DNA of 64,000 nucleotides from Hippopus hippopus (lineage: Eukaryota; Mollusca; Bivalvia; Cardiida; Cardiidae), in assembly GCA_946811185.2 (NCBI GenBank), contig OX328096.1:68819345-68883344 (forward strand), given 5' to 3'. Shown in pieces: positions 51,540 to 63,925 of the stretch. A program made the translations under genes and the position numbers. The notes under the pieces were generated by a model. That model was given only the letters and a program-made list of their open reading frames with translations, was not told the DNA's origin and made no database searches. Position 1 is the stretch's first letter. Every line of letters begins with the position of its first letter.

Positions 51540-52826
51540 TGATTTTCCTAACGATTGGACAGGGCTCATGCGAAATTTATTGATTGGAGATGCACAAACG
51601 TAAAATGTAAAGCAAGGATTAGAACAGATGAGACAGGGTCTGTCGTCATTCGTACGACAAATGAGCATAACCATGCTACAGATAATCGCAAAACAAAAAG
51701 CGGGTATTACGTGACGTTAAACATAAAGCAACAGATGATTTGACACAAAAGCCAACTAAACTTACACGGACGGGGTTAGTGAAAATGCCCTCAAAGGATA
51801 GTCTACTTCCTAATGATCTGAATAACATAATTCAGTCTCTTTATAGAAGCCTGAGAAAAATGTTTCTGAAAATACCTAGGAGCAGACAAAAATTACAAGA
51901 AACACTGAATAGCCTAGACCTCATAACCAGTACAGGGGAACAATTTATACTCTAAAATGATATGGAAAATGGAATAGTAGTATTTTCATGCAAACAGAAC
52001 TTGGAAACTTTGTGTAGTAACTTAGATGGTATTCTGATGGACAGTACATTCAAGTATTGCCCGTCTTTTTTTTACACAGCTCTACACTATAAACTTTAAT
52101 CGGACATTATTTGTCATTAGTGTACAGTTTGTTACCGAATAAAACATGAGACATACAAAAAATGTTGTGGACAGAAATCGCGGAAGCCTGTACAGAATTA
52201 GGATTGAACATTCAATGTTGTACATTCCATGTTGACTTTGAGAAGTGTGTGCACAATGTCGTCACAGAGCACTTTTCTGGTGCAAACATCAACAGATACC
52301 AGTTTCATCTTGGTCAAGCTATGTGGCGCAAGATTCAGGAACTGGGACTATCAACCACTTACTCTGAGCATAGTAATGAAACATCAAAGTGGCTTACCAA
52401 CACTTTTGGACCTATCTCCAACCAGAGAAGGTAGAGGATAGTTTTGTTTTTGACCTTATGCCACTTGCTCCAAGCGAGGACGAAGCCTGTGAAAAATACG
52501 CTGATTACTTGCTTTCTACATATATAAGCAGTGACAGTAAATTTCCCCCAGAGTTGTAGGCATCTACTCCCGATAATTGTCAGAGGACTAATAATGCTGC
52601 TGAGGCTTTTCATGACCAATATAACTCACAATTTTATGCTGCACACCCAAATATATATGTATTTATTGATGTGCTAATCAAGCTACAGGCAAGTATTTAT
52701 GTAAAAATGAGATTTTTGCACAGACCTGCCCCAGTTTTAAAACGTGAAAAAGAGAAAGTGGCAAAAATCAGAGAACTGTACAATAAATGCACTAGTGGTG
52801 AAATTGACAGAGTTAGTTACGTGTAG
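51540..52826 (+). pseudogene. MULE transposase with FLYWCH-type zinc finger, decayed
   Basis: The FLYWCH-like start reads WRCTNVKCKARIRTDETGSV, then TNEHNHA (51555-51743). A linker block follows (51740-51955). MULE core fragments include MDSTFKYCPSFFYTALHY near 52035, CCTFHVDFEKCVHNVV at 52216-52265, an exceptionally clear QRTNNAAEAFHDQYN near 52580-52625, and HPNIYVFIDVLIKLQASIY near 52646-52700. Stops and shifts separate the parts. These proteins cut and paste MULE DNA; FLYWCH binds DNA. No terminal repeats were found. It could derive from a host FLYWCH gene, but the MULE core favours a transposon. Confidence 0.85.
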
Positions 52827-53699
52827 GCAGTTACAAGAACCTCCCCCCTAAATTGTAATGAAAAACATCTCAAACGTTTTAATGGTACTACTGTTTTAAT
52901 GGGACTACTGTTTTAATGTAATATTCTAAGTTTTTAGCACATTCTACATGTAAATACATGTTTAAAAACCGACTTATATTGCTCATTCTTCCCCCTCCCC
53001 ACGGTGAGCAGGGGGCAACGGATAATACACTAACAGAACTGTTCTTGTATTATACGGCTAACAGAAGGTTTAAACAGGTAAAGGGTTTTGCGCTGAAATG
53101 ATGACTAAAATCTTGCCCTGAATTGATGATCAGAGTTTCTGAATTCTTTAGAAATCCTGCACTGAATCGATGGCTTTTTTCGAGCTTATTTGATGACTGT
53201 TTGTGCTCAAATGAAATAACACTTCCCTGACCCTTGAATTTAATGTGAAAATGTGTGCTTGTGCCTGCCTGTTTATACAAGAGCAATAGCCTACTTGATG
53301 CTGATTGGAAATTTGTGTGTGCCACATCTGTATATACTTGTCAAAATATATTTATACATTTTAAGTTTTATTCTAGAAAATCATCACACCAATCCTTTTA
53401 TTTGACGTTTGATAACACAATTTATAGGAGACATAAATTGAAACTTAGCAACCTTTCATGCAAATTTTTTAAGCTTGACTGTCACAAACTCATGGCCTGA
53501 CCAGAACACTGCCCTTATACATGTATTGCAGTTTTAGAGCTTTTTCTGTTATACTGTCCCAACAAATACATGTATCTGAGTAAGGTTAAAGATCAGGCTG
53601 AATTCCAGAGCAGACTGATCTTGATCTACATGTAGACTGTAAGCTGAACCAATTGCAGTTTTCTTGACACTCCTAATGTTAAACCTATATCAAACATTG
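52827..53699. other. Stretch without a recognisable gene
   Basis: No motif-bearing frame. Confidence 0.45.
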
Positions 53700-53880
53700 C
53701 CTAGTGTCCACAACCTGAAGAAAGCTTTCAAAAAAAATGTGGGAAAATGAGAAAATGCTGGTAACCAACAATTTCTCATTTTCCCACATTTTTTTCTACT
53801 CTATCGAAGACAGAAGTCATTGTTTGGACTAGATTTAATTTGTGGTTTGCAAAGTTTCTAAGTTTTCTATGCTTCTTCCT
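53700..53880. repeat. Hairpin MITE copy
   Basis: Core GAGAAAATGCTGGTAACC followed by CAACAATTTCTCATTTTCC; ends lost. Confidence 0.65.
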
Positions 53881-54388
53881 ATATGGCGAACATATATTCT
53901 CACATTTGTGACGTCACAGCAGACTACCAGAAGTCACAATTTTTTCAGACAGGTGAAAATTCAAAGATAAAACCTCTATTTCTCGCGATATACCCATTAC
54001 AGAACACGAAGTTTTTTTGTTAACATATTCTAGCATAGTATTTCCCTATGTCAAAAAAAAAGTTTTTGCACCGAAGTTACCCTTTAATGTCATTCTATAA
54101 TTCTGTTTATCAGGAAAAAAAAACAGGTTACTTGCAAAGTTTTGTTCCCTTATCCTGATAGAAGATTTTTCTGTACAATAAAAATCTCAATATTAGTAAT
54201 TCAAACATAACAAAATATACCTGTTAATTCAAAGTATGGGGGGGGTTGAAATGTGGCTGGAAAACAGCATACTGGTAGCAGATGTTTTGATTGCTCAAAA
54301 CTGTTGCTGGCACTACTTTCCAATAGAAAAAGTACAATAATGAGTGCATGACAACTAACATTGTATATGTATGTGAAATTATGCACTT
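53881..54388. other. Stretch without a recognisable gene
   Basis: AT-rich, with a G9 run at 54239-54247 region. Nothing recognised. Confidence 0.4.
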
Positions 54389-54618
54389 AACCCTTCACCA
54401 AGCAATTCTGTGTTCAAACAACCTTAAAAAAGAAGCCTTCAAACTTATCATTGAAAAGGGAGAAAGGTAATCAACATTTCTTCCTTTTCCTGCAAAATTT
54501 TTTTCTTTTATCAAAGAAAAATCAATTCACATAAGGTACAACTTACTTTTTATCTACAAATTTTTAATGCTTTTAAATTGATATGGATAAGTCTAAAAGT
54601 TTTTCATCTGGTAAACAA
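54389..54618. repeat. Hairpin MITE copy, diverged
   Basis: TTAACCCTTCACCAAGCAA to CATCTGGTAAACAATTT. Confidence 0.65.
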
Positions 54619-55123
54619 TTTACAAATATTGAAGTTTAAAATGATTGACAATACTTATATGATCATTTTTTGGTCCTACATGATAGTGCTTAGACCTGAG
54701 ATTTACTCAGACGAAGACGCTTGGTCAAGGTGCTCCATATGTATGGCATTTGTTTTCCCTTGTCAATTTTCTCCCAGTTCAAAGCAACTCGTTCACGAAC
54801 TGTCACCAACATGTCTTCCAGATGGCAGCATTCTCTGAACTTGCGGAAAACATTCACACATTCTTTTATAAACCAGGATCCAACATCTTGACGTCTGAAA
54901 GCCTTGTTGCCTGAAAGAAGTTTTTAACTTGTTTCTTGTGAATTATCCAGACAAATTCCTACTTTGCTTCTACTTATCTGATTTAGAAACTCTACCCAAT
55001 TTGTTTGAAGTACTGCTTCTTTCAGAGGTATGACTCTTTTTATGATCAAAATTAATGAAGTGTTAACAAGAAGCTGGGGCTAAGTTTGGTTGTTCAGAGT
55101 TCCGGCTTTCATTTCATGATTAA

Positions 55124-55351
55124 GTCATTACAAAACATTCCCATGTTTTAAGGACCCTGACAAAAAGGGCTTCTGAAATCACTTTTGGAAAACGCTAAAA
55201 AAAATGCTAGAAACAAGCTTTTCTCCTTTTCCAACATTGTTTTGTCTCATTTCAAAAACAGAAATCATCTTTTGAGCTACATTTAATTTGTAATCTGCAA
55301 ATGCTATTAATTTTGTCAGGTCTAAAATGTTGTAGTAATGGTAAAGGGTTA
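55124..55351. repeat. Hairpin MITE copy
   Basis: The left end has lost its first bases. The right end is intact: GTAATGGTAAAGGGTTAA. Core partly degraded. Confidence 0.72.
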
Positions 55352-55574
55352 AGTCATTAACCTCCTGAGATGATATGTTTTAAAAGATTGTGAAATAAGA
55401 ATAACCAATATGAATTTAACTTTCACAAACGTGAATTGTTTCATACCTCCTTTCCCCAGTATAAATAACTTGCGACAATACTGATCTTGATTGTTTAATT
55501 GGATGGTGTTTAATGTTGCTTTCAACATTATTTCAGTCACATCATGGCAACAGCTTGCTTATTAATGGATGTCA

Positions 55575-55645
55575 TTGGTTTCATCCAGGCTATGCAATTT
55601 GCAAGTCCTACACTTTACCACTGAGCCAAGCAGGACCCTACACTG
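55575..55645 (-). repeat. SINE head, second copy
   Basis: On the minus strand it reads GGTCCTGCTTGGCTCAGTGG then TAAAGTGTAGGAC, the head of the SINE at 14585-14790. Confidence 0.65.
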
Positions 55646-56038
55646 ATCTTGAAGGTTTCTCGGGACACGATGACAAACTGAGACAATGCCAAAAATAAAA
55701 AAAATGTCTGTACTGAAACAATGCATTCTCTAATTTCTGAATAGCCAACACATTGGAATTTCCTTCATTTAAATATTTAAATCAGAATAATAAAAAAAAT
55801 GGTAAATGAATGAATCAGTAACGGCAGTAAATTCTCACCTGGAGTTGTAGCATAAGCAAACAGTACATCAGCATCATTGGGAATAGCTACTAGATTGTCA
55901 GATTCATCGATCACTTCTGTTTGCTCGCCTGCCTCATCATCTGCCTCATCATTTGTATCTACGCTCCCTTGTGTATTAGGCCCTTGGCAAGCCTGGATGA
56001 AAAATACCTTGGGTTTGCCTGTAAAGATTCAGCTTTAT
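55646..56038. other. Stretch without a recognisable gene
   Basis: No motif-bearing frame. Confidence 0.4.
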
Positions 56039-56270
56039 ATTACCTCTTTACCACACAATCCCAAGTTTTTAAGACTCTGAAAAAAGAGGCCTTTGAAAAC
56101 ACTGTGGCAAAAAGAGAAAACACTGGTATCCAGCATTCACTCCTTTACTCAAAATGTTCTTTACCCAATCAAAGACAGAAATCATCATTTGAACTTCATT
56201 TTGTTTGTCATGTGCAAATGCTTTCAATTTGGTCTAGTCCAAATTTTGTGATCAGGTAAAAGAGTTCACA
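56039..56270. repeat. Hairpin MITE copy
   Basis: TTTACCACACAATCCCAAG to GATCAGGTAAAAGAGTT; central palindrome diverged (ACTGGTATCCAGCATTC). Confidence 0.72.
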
Positions 56271-56321
56271 AAATGTAACATTTAGATGTGGCCTCTATGA
56301 TTAGCCATTTCCAAACAAAAA

Positions 56322-57231
56322 ACAAGAGCGGCAAATTGTCGCCCGTCCCACCACCAGTTGTCGAGGGGGTATAATAATCGTAAAGGGCAGGTAATGCAAC
56401 AAACATGTTTACCAAGTCTCAAGTCAATTTGACTTGAGGTGACAAAGTTCAGTTCCAGACAAGCAAGAAATACTGTAAAAATGAAGATCAAAGTGGAATT
56501 ACTCAAAATCCGCACTAGGTAGAGTTATTGTTCTTGTGCACTGTACTCCGTAATATTGCAACAAACATGCATACCAAGTTTGAAATCACTCTGACTTCAG
56601 ATGACAAAGTTATATTTCGGACAAGCACTAAATGCTGTAAAAATGACGATCAAAGGGAAACAACTCAAAATTCGTGCTAGGAAGAGTTATGGTTCTTGTG
56701 CACTGCACTCCGTAAATTTTCAACAATCATGCATACCAAATTTGAAGATGTTCAGACTAGAGATAACAGTTATATTCCAGACAAGCAGAAAATGCTGTAA
56801 AAATGACAAAGGGAAATAACTCAAAGACAGCACAAGGTAGAGTTATGGTTCTTTCACACTGCACTGCGTATTATTGCAACAAACACAAGTACCACTTTTC
56901 AAGTCAATCGGACTGGAGATGACAAAGTTATGCTAAGGACAAGCAGAAAATGCTGTAAAAATGACGATCAAAGGGAAATAACTCAAAGACAGCACGAGGT
57001 AGAGTTATAGTTCTTTCGCACTGCACTGCGTATCATTGCAACAAACACACATGCCAAGTTTCAAGTCAATCGGACTGGAGATGACAAAGTTATGCTCCGG
57101 ACAAAGAACTGGACGCTGCCCGCCCGGATGCCTGCCCGCCCAGACGCCTGGACGCCCGCCCGCCCGAACACCCACCCATACGCCATGGGTGATCCCATAA
57201 TACGTCTTCAACGGGCGTATAATTAAATGAT
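56322..57231 (+). mobile_element. Pearl-like element with about 150-bp core units and GC-rich tail
   Basis: The 5' end is ACAAGAGCGGCAAATTGTCG. Core units contain GACAAAGTTATGCTCCGGAC and AAATGCTGTAAAAATGACG (four to five copies). A (GCCCGCC/GGACGCC)n tract at 57110-57170 precedes an end CTTCAACGGGCGTATAAT. Same architecture as the other tandem-core elements. Confidence 0.72.
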
Positions 57232-57899
57232 TTTATTTCCCTTTAACAAATATTACTTTGTGTGAGTTCAGTTTGATTCTTTGTTTATAACTGAATCATA
57301 TTTCAAATATATAATATACAAGTTACTTATACACACCATACTGTCAAGATAACGCATGTGAAAAAACATAGAATCACAGGAACTTTAACGAGACATGGGA
57401 AAGATAAAACAACATTAACTTATATGTGACATTCTCCAGGCAACACAGCGAAATCACAGTATTTACATTAAACAAAAACACAGTTCATGTATAAAATTTC
57501 TGATATATCAAATGTTTATTGAATTTATTTGCAACTAGTATAATATATTAAAGTTCACTAAATCTACTCTGTTATTTCTAATAGGAACAACTTAACAACA
57601 GTTACTGGTCTGTTAGTATAACCACTGTTTGTCCTCAGCTTCACAGTTCAGTTATACCATTGTTTCAGGTCAACAGTTCCTCAACCATACCAAGTTTCCA
57701 CTATATATGGGGCTTATTGTTGTGTAATTTGATGATGTCGCTGATTTTTATCATCTTTGACGGATAAGTTGACTAAGAATAATGTCTTCTCAGAGCAGTT
57801 AACTATTCAAACTTCCAACAATTTCAAAACTGCGCCATAGTGCGAGTTACAGACTTGCATCTGTTCTTCACTTTAACACAGTCTCATTTCAGAAATACC
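57232..57899. other. Stretch without a recognisable gene
   Basis: No motif-bearing frame. Confidence 0.4.
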
Positions 57900-58365
57900 T
57901 GTGTATCTTCAAGGGCTTCACTATAGGGTAATGCCATTATCCTCTGCCCATACAAAAGGTGAGAAGGTGTGATAGCTTAAGCTTTGGGAGAATCACGCAA
58001 GATATGCATTCATAAGGGATCATTCATTGTGGCTTCAACTTCTAAACATACAGTATGTTGGTCTTCTAGAGTCAGATAGCTTCGGCTTTACTCATATCAA
58101 TCGTTCCTACCATCCTCCATACCATGGCAAGAGTTTTGGAATGAATTTCCATTCTGTACCCTTGCGAGAAAGGACTGTTTTAGGTATGGTGAATTAAATA
58201 ACCATCTCAGATATAAGGCTGCTGCTGTGTAAGTGGCAGTGTTATCTGATAACATAAGTTTTAGTTAAGTTTTGAGACAAGTAAATCTTCTGAAGGCGTT
58301 TATGAATAAATGTTTTAATAAATTTGTTACCAGTGTTCTATCTAGAGTGCGCCATTGTGCCAAAG
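57900..58365 (-). pseudogene. BEL/Pao integrase core and C-terminal fragment
   Basis: Minus-strand pieces in order: AFRRFTCL, MLSDNTATYTAAALYL with a catalytic Asp (about 58240), then FIPKLLPWYGGW and HLLTFCMGRG (the usual conserved HLL-x-GR region near the end). Several stops interrupt. It lines up as the continuation of the fragment at 61227-61728. Confidence 0.8.
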
Positions 58366-58925
58366 GGCCCCTAAAGTCCCATATGCCGCTATTCTAAACT
58401 AACACTGGGCTCTTCGGGCACACTTAATCGTAAAAGAAGCCATTCCGCAAATAAGGGTTTTTTACGTCCGTTTCTGCTCTTTTCGCTAAATAATAGCTTT
58501 CCAGTAAGAGTTCATCAACAACTCAACAGATGTTATGGTTAGCGATCAAACTGGTATCCTGCTATCGATCGTCATATTGGCCAGTTACAGGCAATACAAC
58601 GGGTACCAGTTTTGTTACTAATCTTTTGGCTTCCATTGATCATTCAACATCACAATGAAATGAATTTCTGAGTGTTTTTGAAACCTAAATGTTAAAAAAT
58701 TGGTTAGTATGACGAGGAAATTAGACTTGTGAACTGTAGTATGAGTTTGCTACAGGATGTCAGAATTTTGGATCGTCTATCAGAGACATTTTTGTCATTT
58801 TAATAAGGGTTAAATTATCATAATGGGGAAAACAAGGTTGCATCAACAAAAATGATAATTTCTAAAGTGTTGCAGTTTTATTAGCATAGTATTCATGGAT
58901 ACATGAATGTGAGTACACTTGTTAA
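58366..58925. other. Unassigned sequence between integrase fragment and inserted element
   Basis: No motif recognised. It may be part of the old retroelement. Confidence 0.35.
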
Positions 58926-59558
58926 ACAAGAGCTTCACAGAGCGGCGCATATACGCCCGAAGGGGCTTGTCAGTGAAATGGGTTAAAATGAAGGATGTAC
59001 CGTAAAACAAGACACTGGATAGCTAGGGATTACATATGAGACCTTGGAGTTATTTTGCATAATAAGGAAAGGTCTTGATCATCTGCAATAATTTATTGAA
59101 AAAAAAAAATTTAACCCTCTACCACACAAGAAATTTATAATGCAAGAGTTCAAGGGAATATAACTCTGGAATGCCTTAAGTGATATATCAAAAAAAAATG
59201 GGGGTTTGTACGAGACATCAAAGAAATACAATGTGCTAAGTTTCAAGTTATTGTGAAGAAATCCATATGGGAAGAAAGCCATCGAAGAAAATAGTTATTT
59301 TTCCATTTCAAAAATCAAGAGCAGATAACTCTAGAATGCCTAGAGATCCAAATGTAAAGAGTCACATGCACAACTGCACATCATAGAGATTCATTGTGGT
59401 AAGTTTCAAGGTATTCTGACAGAAATTGTAGGAGAAAATAGTCGCACAAAAAATCAGTTATTTCAGAAATCAAGGGCAGTTAACTCTAGAATGCCTAAAG
59501 AGATCCAAATGTAAAGAGTCACATGCACAACTACACATCATAGAGATTCATTGTGGTA

Positions 59559-60886
59559 TGAGGGGTGATCAGAAAGATCATGGACCGTCTCGTTATTTTG
59601 AAAACCACTACACGTAGGATTACAAAAAATTGCATAGATGACCATCAGTTATCTGGTAACTGACTCAAGCTTTCAAATGTCGTCATCTTCGAGTAGGTAA
59701 AGTATGACGTCATTTTCATGACGTCATATACAGCATTAGTGGTCCAAAATGTCGGACGACGTTTTATTTGAGCCAAGAGTAATCAAAAAAGTTTTACGTC
59801 AAACTCGAAAAGTATTTATCGGAAATCAAAATCAATTTAGAAACAGTTTAAGGGGACTCTGCACTTAAAAAATCCGATATTCGTACACGGATCGGACCTG
59901 TTTAGACAAGGGTGCGATACTGTTAGATATGACCCTAAATCTGGCTGTCCATTATCATCAGTCACAGACAAAATCATAACAGATATAGAGCAGCATGTAA
60001 AACAAGATCGCCGAGATACTGTCAGGAAAATAGCTGACACATTTACCATTTCATATAGAAGTGCTCTGGAGATTTTGACTGAGAATTTTGCAATGTCGCG
60101 TGTTGGCACAAGGTGGGTACCTTGGCAACTGAAACCCTAGAAAATGGGGGTTAGGGTCGAAATCTGTTAAGAAATTTCAGAACGCAATAGGGTAGAGGGG
60201 TCAAACTTTACTGATCGTATTGTAACATGCGATGAAACATAGGCACACTTTAACGAGACTGAAACTAAACAACAAAGCAGTGTACAGAAACATTTAATAC
60301 CGCCTTCCGCCGATATAGCCAAACTTTCTAATTCTGTCGGTAAAGTTATGTGCATCAAATTTTTCTATTCTCCTTTTTTCTTCTTAATCATGTTGTATCC
60401 ATACATACTACAGTCAATACTGAGTTTTATGCCCACATTATTCAGATAAATTTCACAAACACCATACAAAGAAAACAGCCAGAAGTCCTGTGGAGTGACG
60501 TCACTTTACACTAAGATAACGCCCTAACTCACAAAGCCACACTTGTACTGGGAACATTGCAAAAACTAAATATGGAAACACCAGCTAACTCTCCTTATAA
60601 TTTAGTCCTGACTCCATGTGACTTCTGACTAGTTCCTGTTTTGAAAGATTCTCTATGTGGCATACACTACGAGAGCAGAGAGGAGCTAACCCTCGCTATG
60701 ACCGGGTCCTTGATAGTGACGTCACGTGACGCGGTCGCACACGTGTTTTGCGCGTGGAAATCATTAATGAAAAAGTGCATAGAACTCAAAGGAGGTTACT
60801 TTCAAAAATAGTAAACACTCCAAGTTGTTTTCTATAATGATATTCCGATACGGGCACTGGTCCATGTTCTTTCTGATCACCCCTCG
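59559..60886 (+). mobile_element. Mariner element nested in the tandem-core element
   Basis: Terminal repeats of about 28 bp: TGAGGGGTGATCAGAAAGAT and the inverse of ...TTCTTTCTGATCACCCCTCG, flanked by TA at 59557-59558 and 60887-60888. Removing it rejoins a core unit (ATTGTGGTA/AGTTTAGACTT). Length 1,328 bp. Confidence 0.93.
59750..60811 (+). pseudogene. Mariner transposase with several stops
   Basis: HTH part: SVTDKIITDIEQHVKQDRRD, then TVRKIADTFTISYRSALEIL. First catalytic Asp in TCDET, immediately followed by TAG; second Asp in DNALTHKATL, preceded by a stop; third in TPCDF, followed by a stop. The C-terminus is SLMKKCIELKGGYFQK. All three acidic residues remain but at least three stops and a shift disable it. 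Confidence 0.88.
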
Positions 60887-61226
60887 TAAGTTTAGACTTA
60901 TTCTGATAGAAACAGTAGGTGAAGATAGCCACACAAGAAATTAGTTATTTCAGAATTCAAGGGCAGATAATTCTAGAACACCTATATAGATCCAAACTTT
61001 AAGAGTCACATGCACAACTACACATCATGGAGAATCATTATGGTACATTTCAAGGCATTCTGATGGAAAGTGTAGGAGGAGTTGCGCACACAAGAAATTG
61101 CTAACAGATGGACAGACGGAGGGACGGACAACCAGGGCTATAACATAATATGACCCTTTGGGCATATAATAAAAGGGTTAACATTCCAGTTATATAATGA
61201 TTTTTCATATGTGGCCCCCAGTTTTC

Positions 61227-61728
61227 CTAAATTTCCCCCATCTCAATGTCTGTGGGCCCAATGGGCCCCTTTACAAGCAAGGCTAGATTGAACATTGTCT
61301 TACAATTTCTAAGTACCGGTATAGTCCTAGCACAAGTAAACAAGCAGATGCATGTTTTCAGTTGGTGCCCCCTCTTGTATTTTATGTACAGGGCATCCGT
61401 CAAGCATTGGTTAATGTGAAAGGTGGGCTGCATCAACTCTTATTTTTGGTTGGGCTTGAGACTGGAAAGGTTTTCCAGTTACTTTCAAACATGTCAAACA
61501 TTTCCTGATTTCCAAGTTAACTTGTTTTATTGAAGGAATCCAATATTTCTGTTGTATCTGGGTTATGGTAGCATTAATACCAACATGGAGAACATGCTGT
61601 ATCATGAGTTCTGTAAATTTGTGTCTCTTTGGTGAGAGATAAGGAAACTTTGTATCTTCATCCAGTGGAGCATTATGGATTTTTTCTCCACACCCAATAT
61701 GTCCCTGTGGATCCAGGAAAAAACACAA
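61227..61728 (-). pseudogene. BEL/Pao integrase zinc-binding domain and core start
   Basis: Block 61411-61728 holds the H2C2 module (CGEKIHNAPLDEDTKFPYLS, HVLHVGINATITQIQQKYW, CLTCLKVTGKPF). Block 61227-61436 continues with DALYIKYKRG and KTCICLFTCA, one frame off, then loses homology where younger insertions begin. The family is the same as at 5454-9850, but the sequence differs enough to be a separate copy. Confidence 0.85.
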
Positions 61729-61839
61729 CTGTTTAACAATAGTTGTAGGTCTTTGTCTGTATTTGATATGTAATATTTCTAGTTTTTAGTTTTAAACATA
61801 TTTAATTTACATCGATCGAGAAACAAGTTCTTACAACTT

Positions 61840-61995
61840 ATACTAATCTCTCTCGATTCTGCTTCTTGGGAACTATACCAGCACTCGCACTGAATGTGTG
61901 AGCCAATAAAAAACCCAAAGCTGACACCCGCTTCCGGGTATTGAACTCGGGACCTCATGGTTACAAGGCCGACGCTCTACCTCACAACCATGGAC
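61840..61995 (-). repeat. tRNA-derived SINE
   Basis: Minus strand: a tRNA-like head GGTTGTGAGGTAGAGCGTCG, an anticodon-loop-like CCTTGTAACC and a B-box-like CCGAGTTCAATACCCGG, followed by a body of about 90 bp. Confidence 0.65.
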
Positions 61996-62175
61996 ACTAC
62001 ACTAAAATTTCTTCAGAATAACTTGTAGACTGACAATTTCTTATCCACGTCATTTTTGTCATAAGTAGTTCCATAATCATCGGTGACCTTTAGCCCTGTT
62101 TTTTTAAGTTCCTACAGTTTTTCAGATAACGATGCGTATATGCAGTGACATTTAGTACCTTCTGGTAAGTACTAT

Positions 62176-62392
62176 ATGAGCCATGCTCTGTGAAAAAAGG
62201 GGCTTAACGCATCTGCAAAAAGTATCAAACATTGTCAGCTAGCTCAGTCCATGCAGGCTGACATGGGTTGGAACTTCTTGCTATTGGTCAAATTTCTGCA
62301 TGCCCAAAGACCATTCTACCTCCTGATTAAATTACAATACATCATGGACATGTATTAAGCCCCCTTTTGCCAGAGCATGGCTTATAATTGTT
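62176..62392. repeat. GAGCCATGCTC repeat, second full copy
   Basis: Starts TGAGCCATGCTCTGTG and ends CCAGAGCATGGCTTA; shares CAGTCCATGCAGGCTGACAT with 10848-11100. Confidence 0.7.
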
Positions 62393-62529
62393 AATGTCCA
62401 TTACTCTGTGTAATCCAAACTCAACTGAGGTGTTCACACAAAGTGTAGTCTTTGTGTTTGCTATCTCCTGGTCACAACACTAAAATGCAGAAATAATACT
62501 TCTTGTGGGTTCAATCTGATCCTGAACTA

Positions 62530-62780
62530 AACAAGAGCACTGATGCAGGTGCCAATGCTCAGCTGCAAGTGCTTGACTTTTAGAGAAAATTTTAATTCAA
62601 AAAAGGGGCATAACTGTGTCAAAACCATTTTGGTGGTTACCTGCCTTTGTTGTGTAGGTTCCCCTTTTGATAGTGAACAACTTAGTCCATGTTTGAAGTA
62701 AATATCTTCAGTAGTAACAGAGGTATTACAAGATGTCAAAATTTTTGCACGACAACGCATATGATGATGCAGACTATGAG
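62530..62780. repeat. Copy of the 49850-50480 repeat
   Basis: GGGGCATAACTGTGTCAAAA, GTTCCCCTTTTGATAGTGAA and AAGTAAATATCTTCAGTA match that block. Confidence 0.6.
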
Positions 62781-63215
62781 ACCAGTGCTATGACAATACA
62801 AATTTACTCTCAAGAGCATAACTTGTTTACCTGCAAATTTACTCATCTCTTTATTACTGAACATCTTTCGTATTTTCTCGATTTCAACTTGACCATCTTT
62901 TGTCTTGAACACACCCTATTTAATGTGGATAAAAAAACAAAACCTGATTAAGAAACATTCTGCTCCCGAGAAAAACAAATGTTTAGCCCCCCCAGAAAAA
63001 CAAGAAGTGTTCGAGTAATGGTTTGCCCCTGCGAAAAACAAGATGTGCTTGAGAAACATTAAACCCCTGGTAGGCAACCCATGGTAGGCAATCATATACA
63101 TGTATCTGTTGAAAAAAGGATTGCCTAAGGGTTTAAATATTTTTTTCAATCATTTGACTCAAAGTCATATAACAAAAATTAGTTTCGATTTGTTCATAAT
63201 TAAAGCAGATTACAA
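62781..63215. other. Stretch without a recognisable gene
   Basis: Three loosely repeated pieces (CCCCCCAGAAAAACAAGA near 62985, CCCCTGCGAAAAACAAGA near 63025) suggest a local duplication. No gene. Confidence 0.4.
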
Positions 63216-63925
63216 CAAGAGGGCCATGATGGTCTTGAAGTCACTCACCTGAGTTTTTTGACCAAACATGATCCATTTTCAATATTTTTCGAGATATTAT
63301 GACAAACATTCTACCAAGCTTTCATAATAATTGGACTGAAAACCTGGCCTCTAGCTTGTAAACAAGCTTTTTCTAGAATTTCTCTCGGTGACCTTTTTTC
63401 TAGCCAAACATAGCCCATTTTCCCATTGTAGATATAATCAAAACAAAGATTTTGACCACCTTTCATATTGGACAGAAAATGTGGCCTTCAGAGTGCACAT
63501 AAGGTTTTCCAAGATTTGACATGGCGACCTAATTTTTAAGCCAATGTAACCCATCTTCAATTTCATCATATCGATCATAAAGACAAACATTCTGACTAAT
63601 TTTCATAAGTATGGGACAGAAAATGATGACTCTAGAGCTACACAGGCTATTTGAAAGATTTGACCCAGTGACCTAGTTTTTGACCAGACATGACCCATTT
63701 TCAAATTCATACAAGATATCATTATGACATAGATTCTGACCAACTTTCATGAGTATTTGACTTAAATGTGGCTTCTAGAAGGTACACAAGGTTTTTCTAA
63801 GATTTGACCCAGTGACCTAGTTTTTGACCCGACATGACCCATTATCAAACTTGTCTAAGAAATCATCAAGACAAACATTCTGATCACCTTTCAAGAGCTT
63901 TGAACTGAAAATGTGGCCTCTAAAC
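63216..63925 (+). repeat. Pearl-like element, GCTCACCTGAG subfamily, 5' part
   Basis: ACAAGAGGGCCATGATGGTC with CTCACCTGAG, then five units of about 130 bp (GACCCAGTGACCTAGTTTTT). Confidence 0.75.

Larger units (their letters stand above)
58926..61172 (+). mobile_element. Tandem-core element (CAAGAGCTTCACAGAGCGG type) split by a mariner
   Basis: The 5' end is ACAAGAGCTTCACAGAGCGG followed by GCATATACGCCCGAAGGGGC. The 3' end is GGACGGACAACC then CCCTTTGGGCATATAAT, so the two ends are inversely related (ATACGCCCGAAGGG / CCCTTTGGGCATAT). Core units of about 165 bp carry AGGGCAGATAACTCTAGAA. The mariner at 59559-60886 sits inside a core unit. Confidence 0.8.

Noticed and set aside
57110..57170. 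GC-rich island as a host promoter
   Set aside because: It is the GCCCGCC/GGACGCC tract of a tandem-core element, parallel to the GGACGGAC tracts in related elements.
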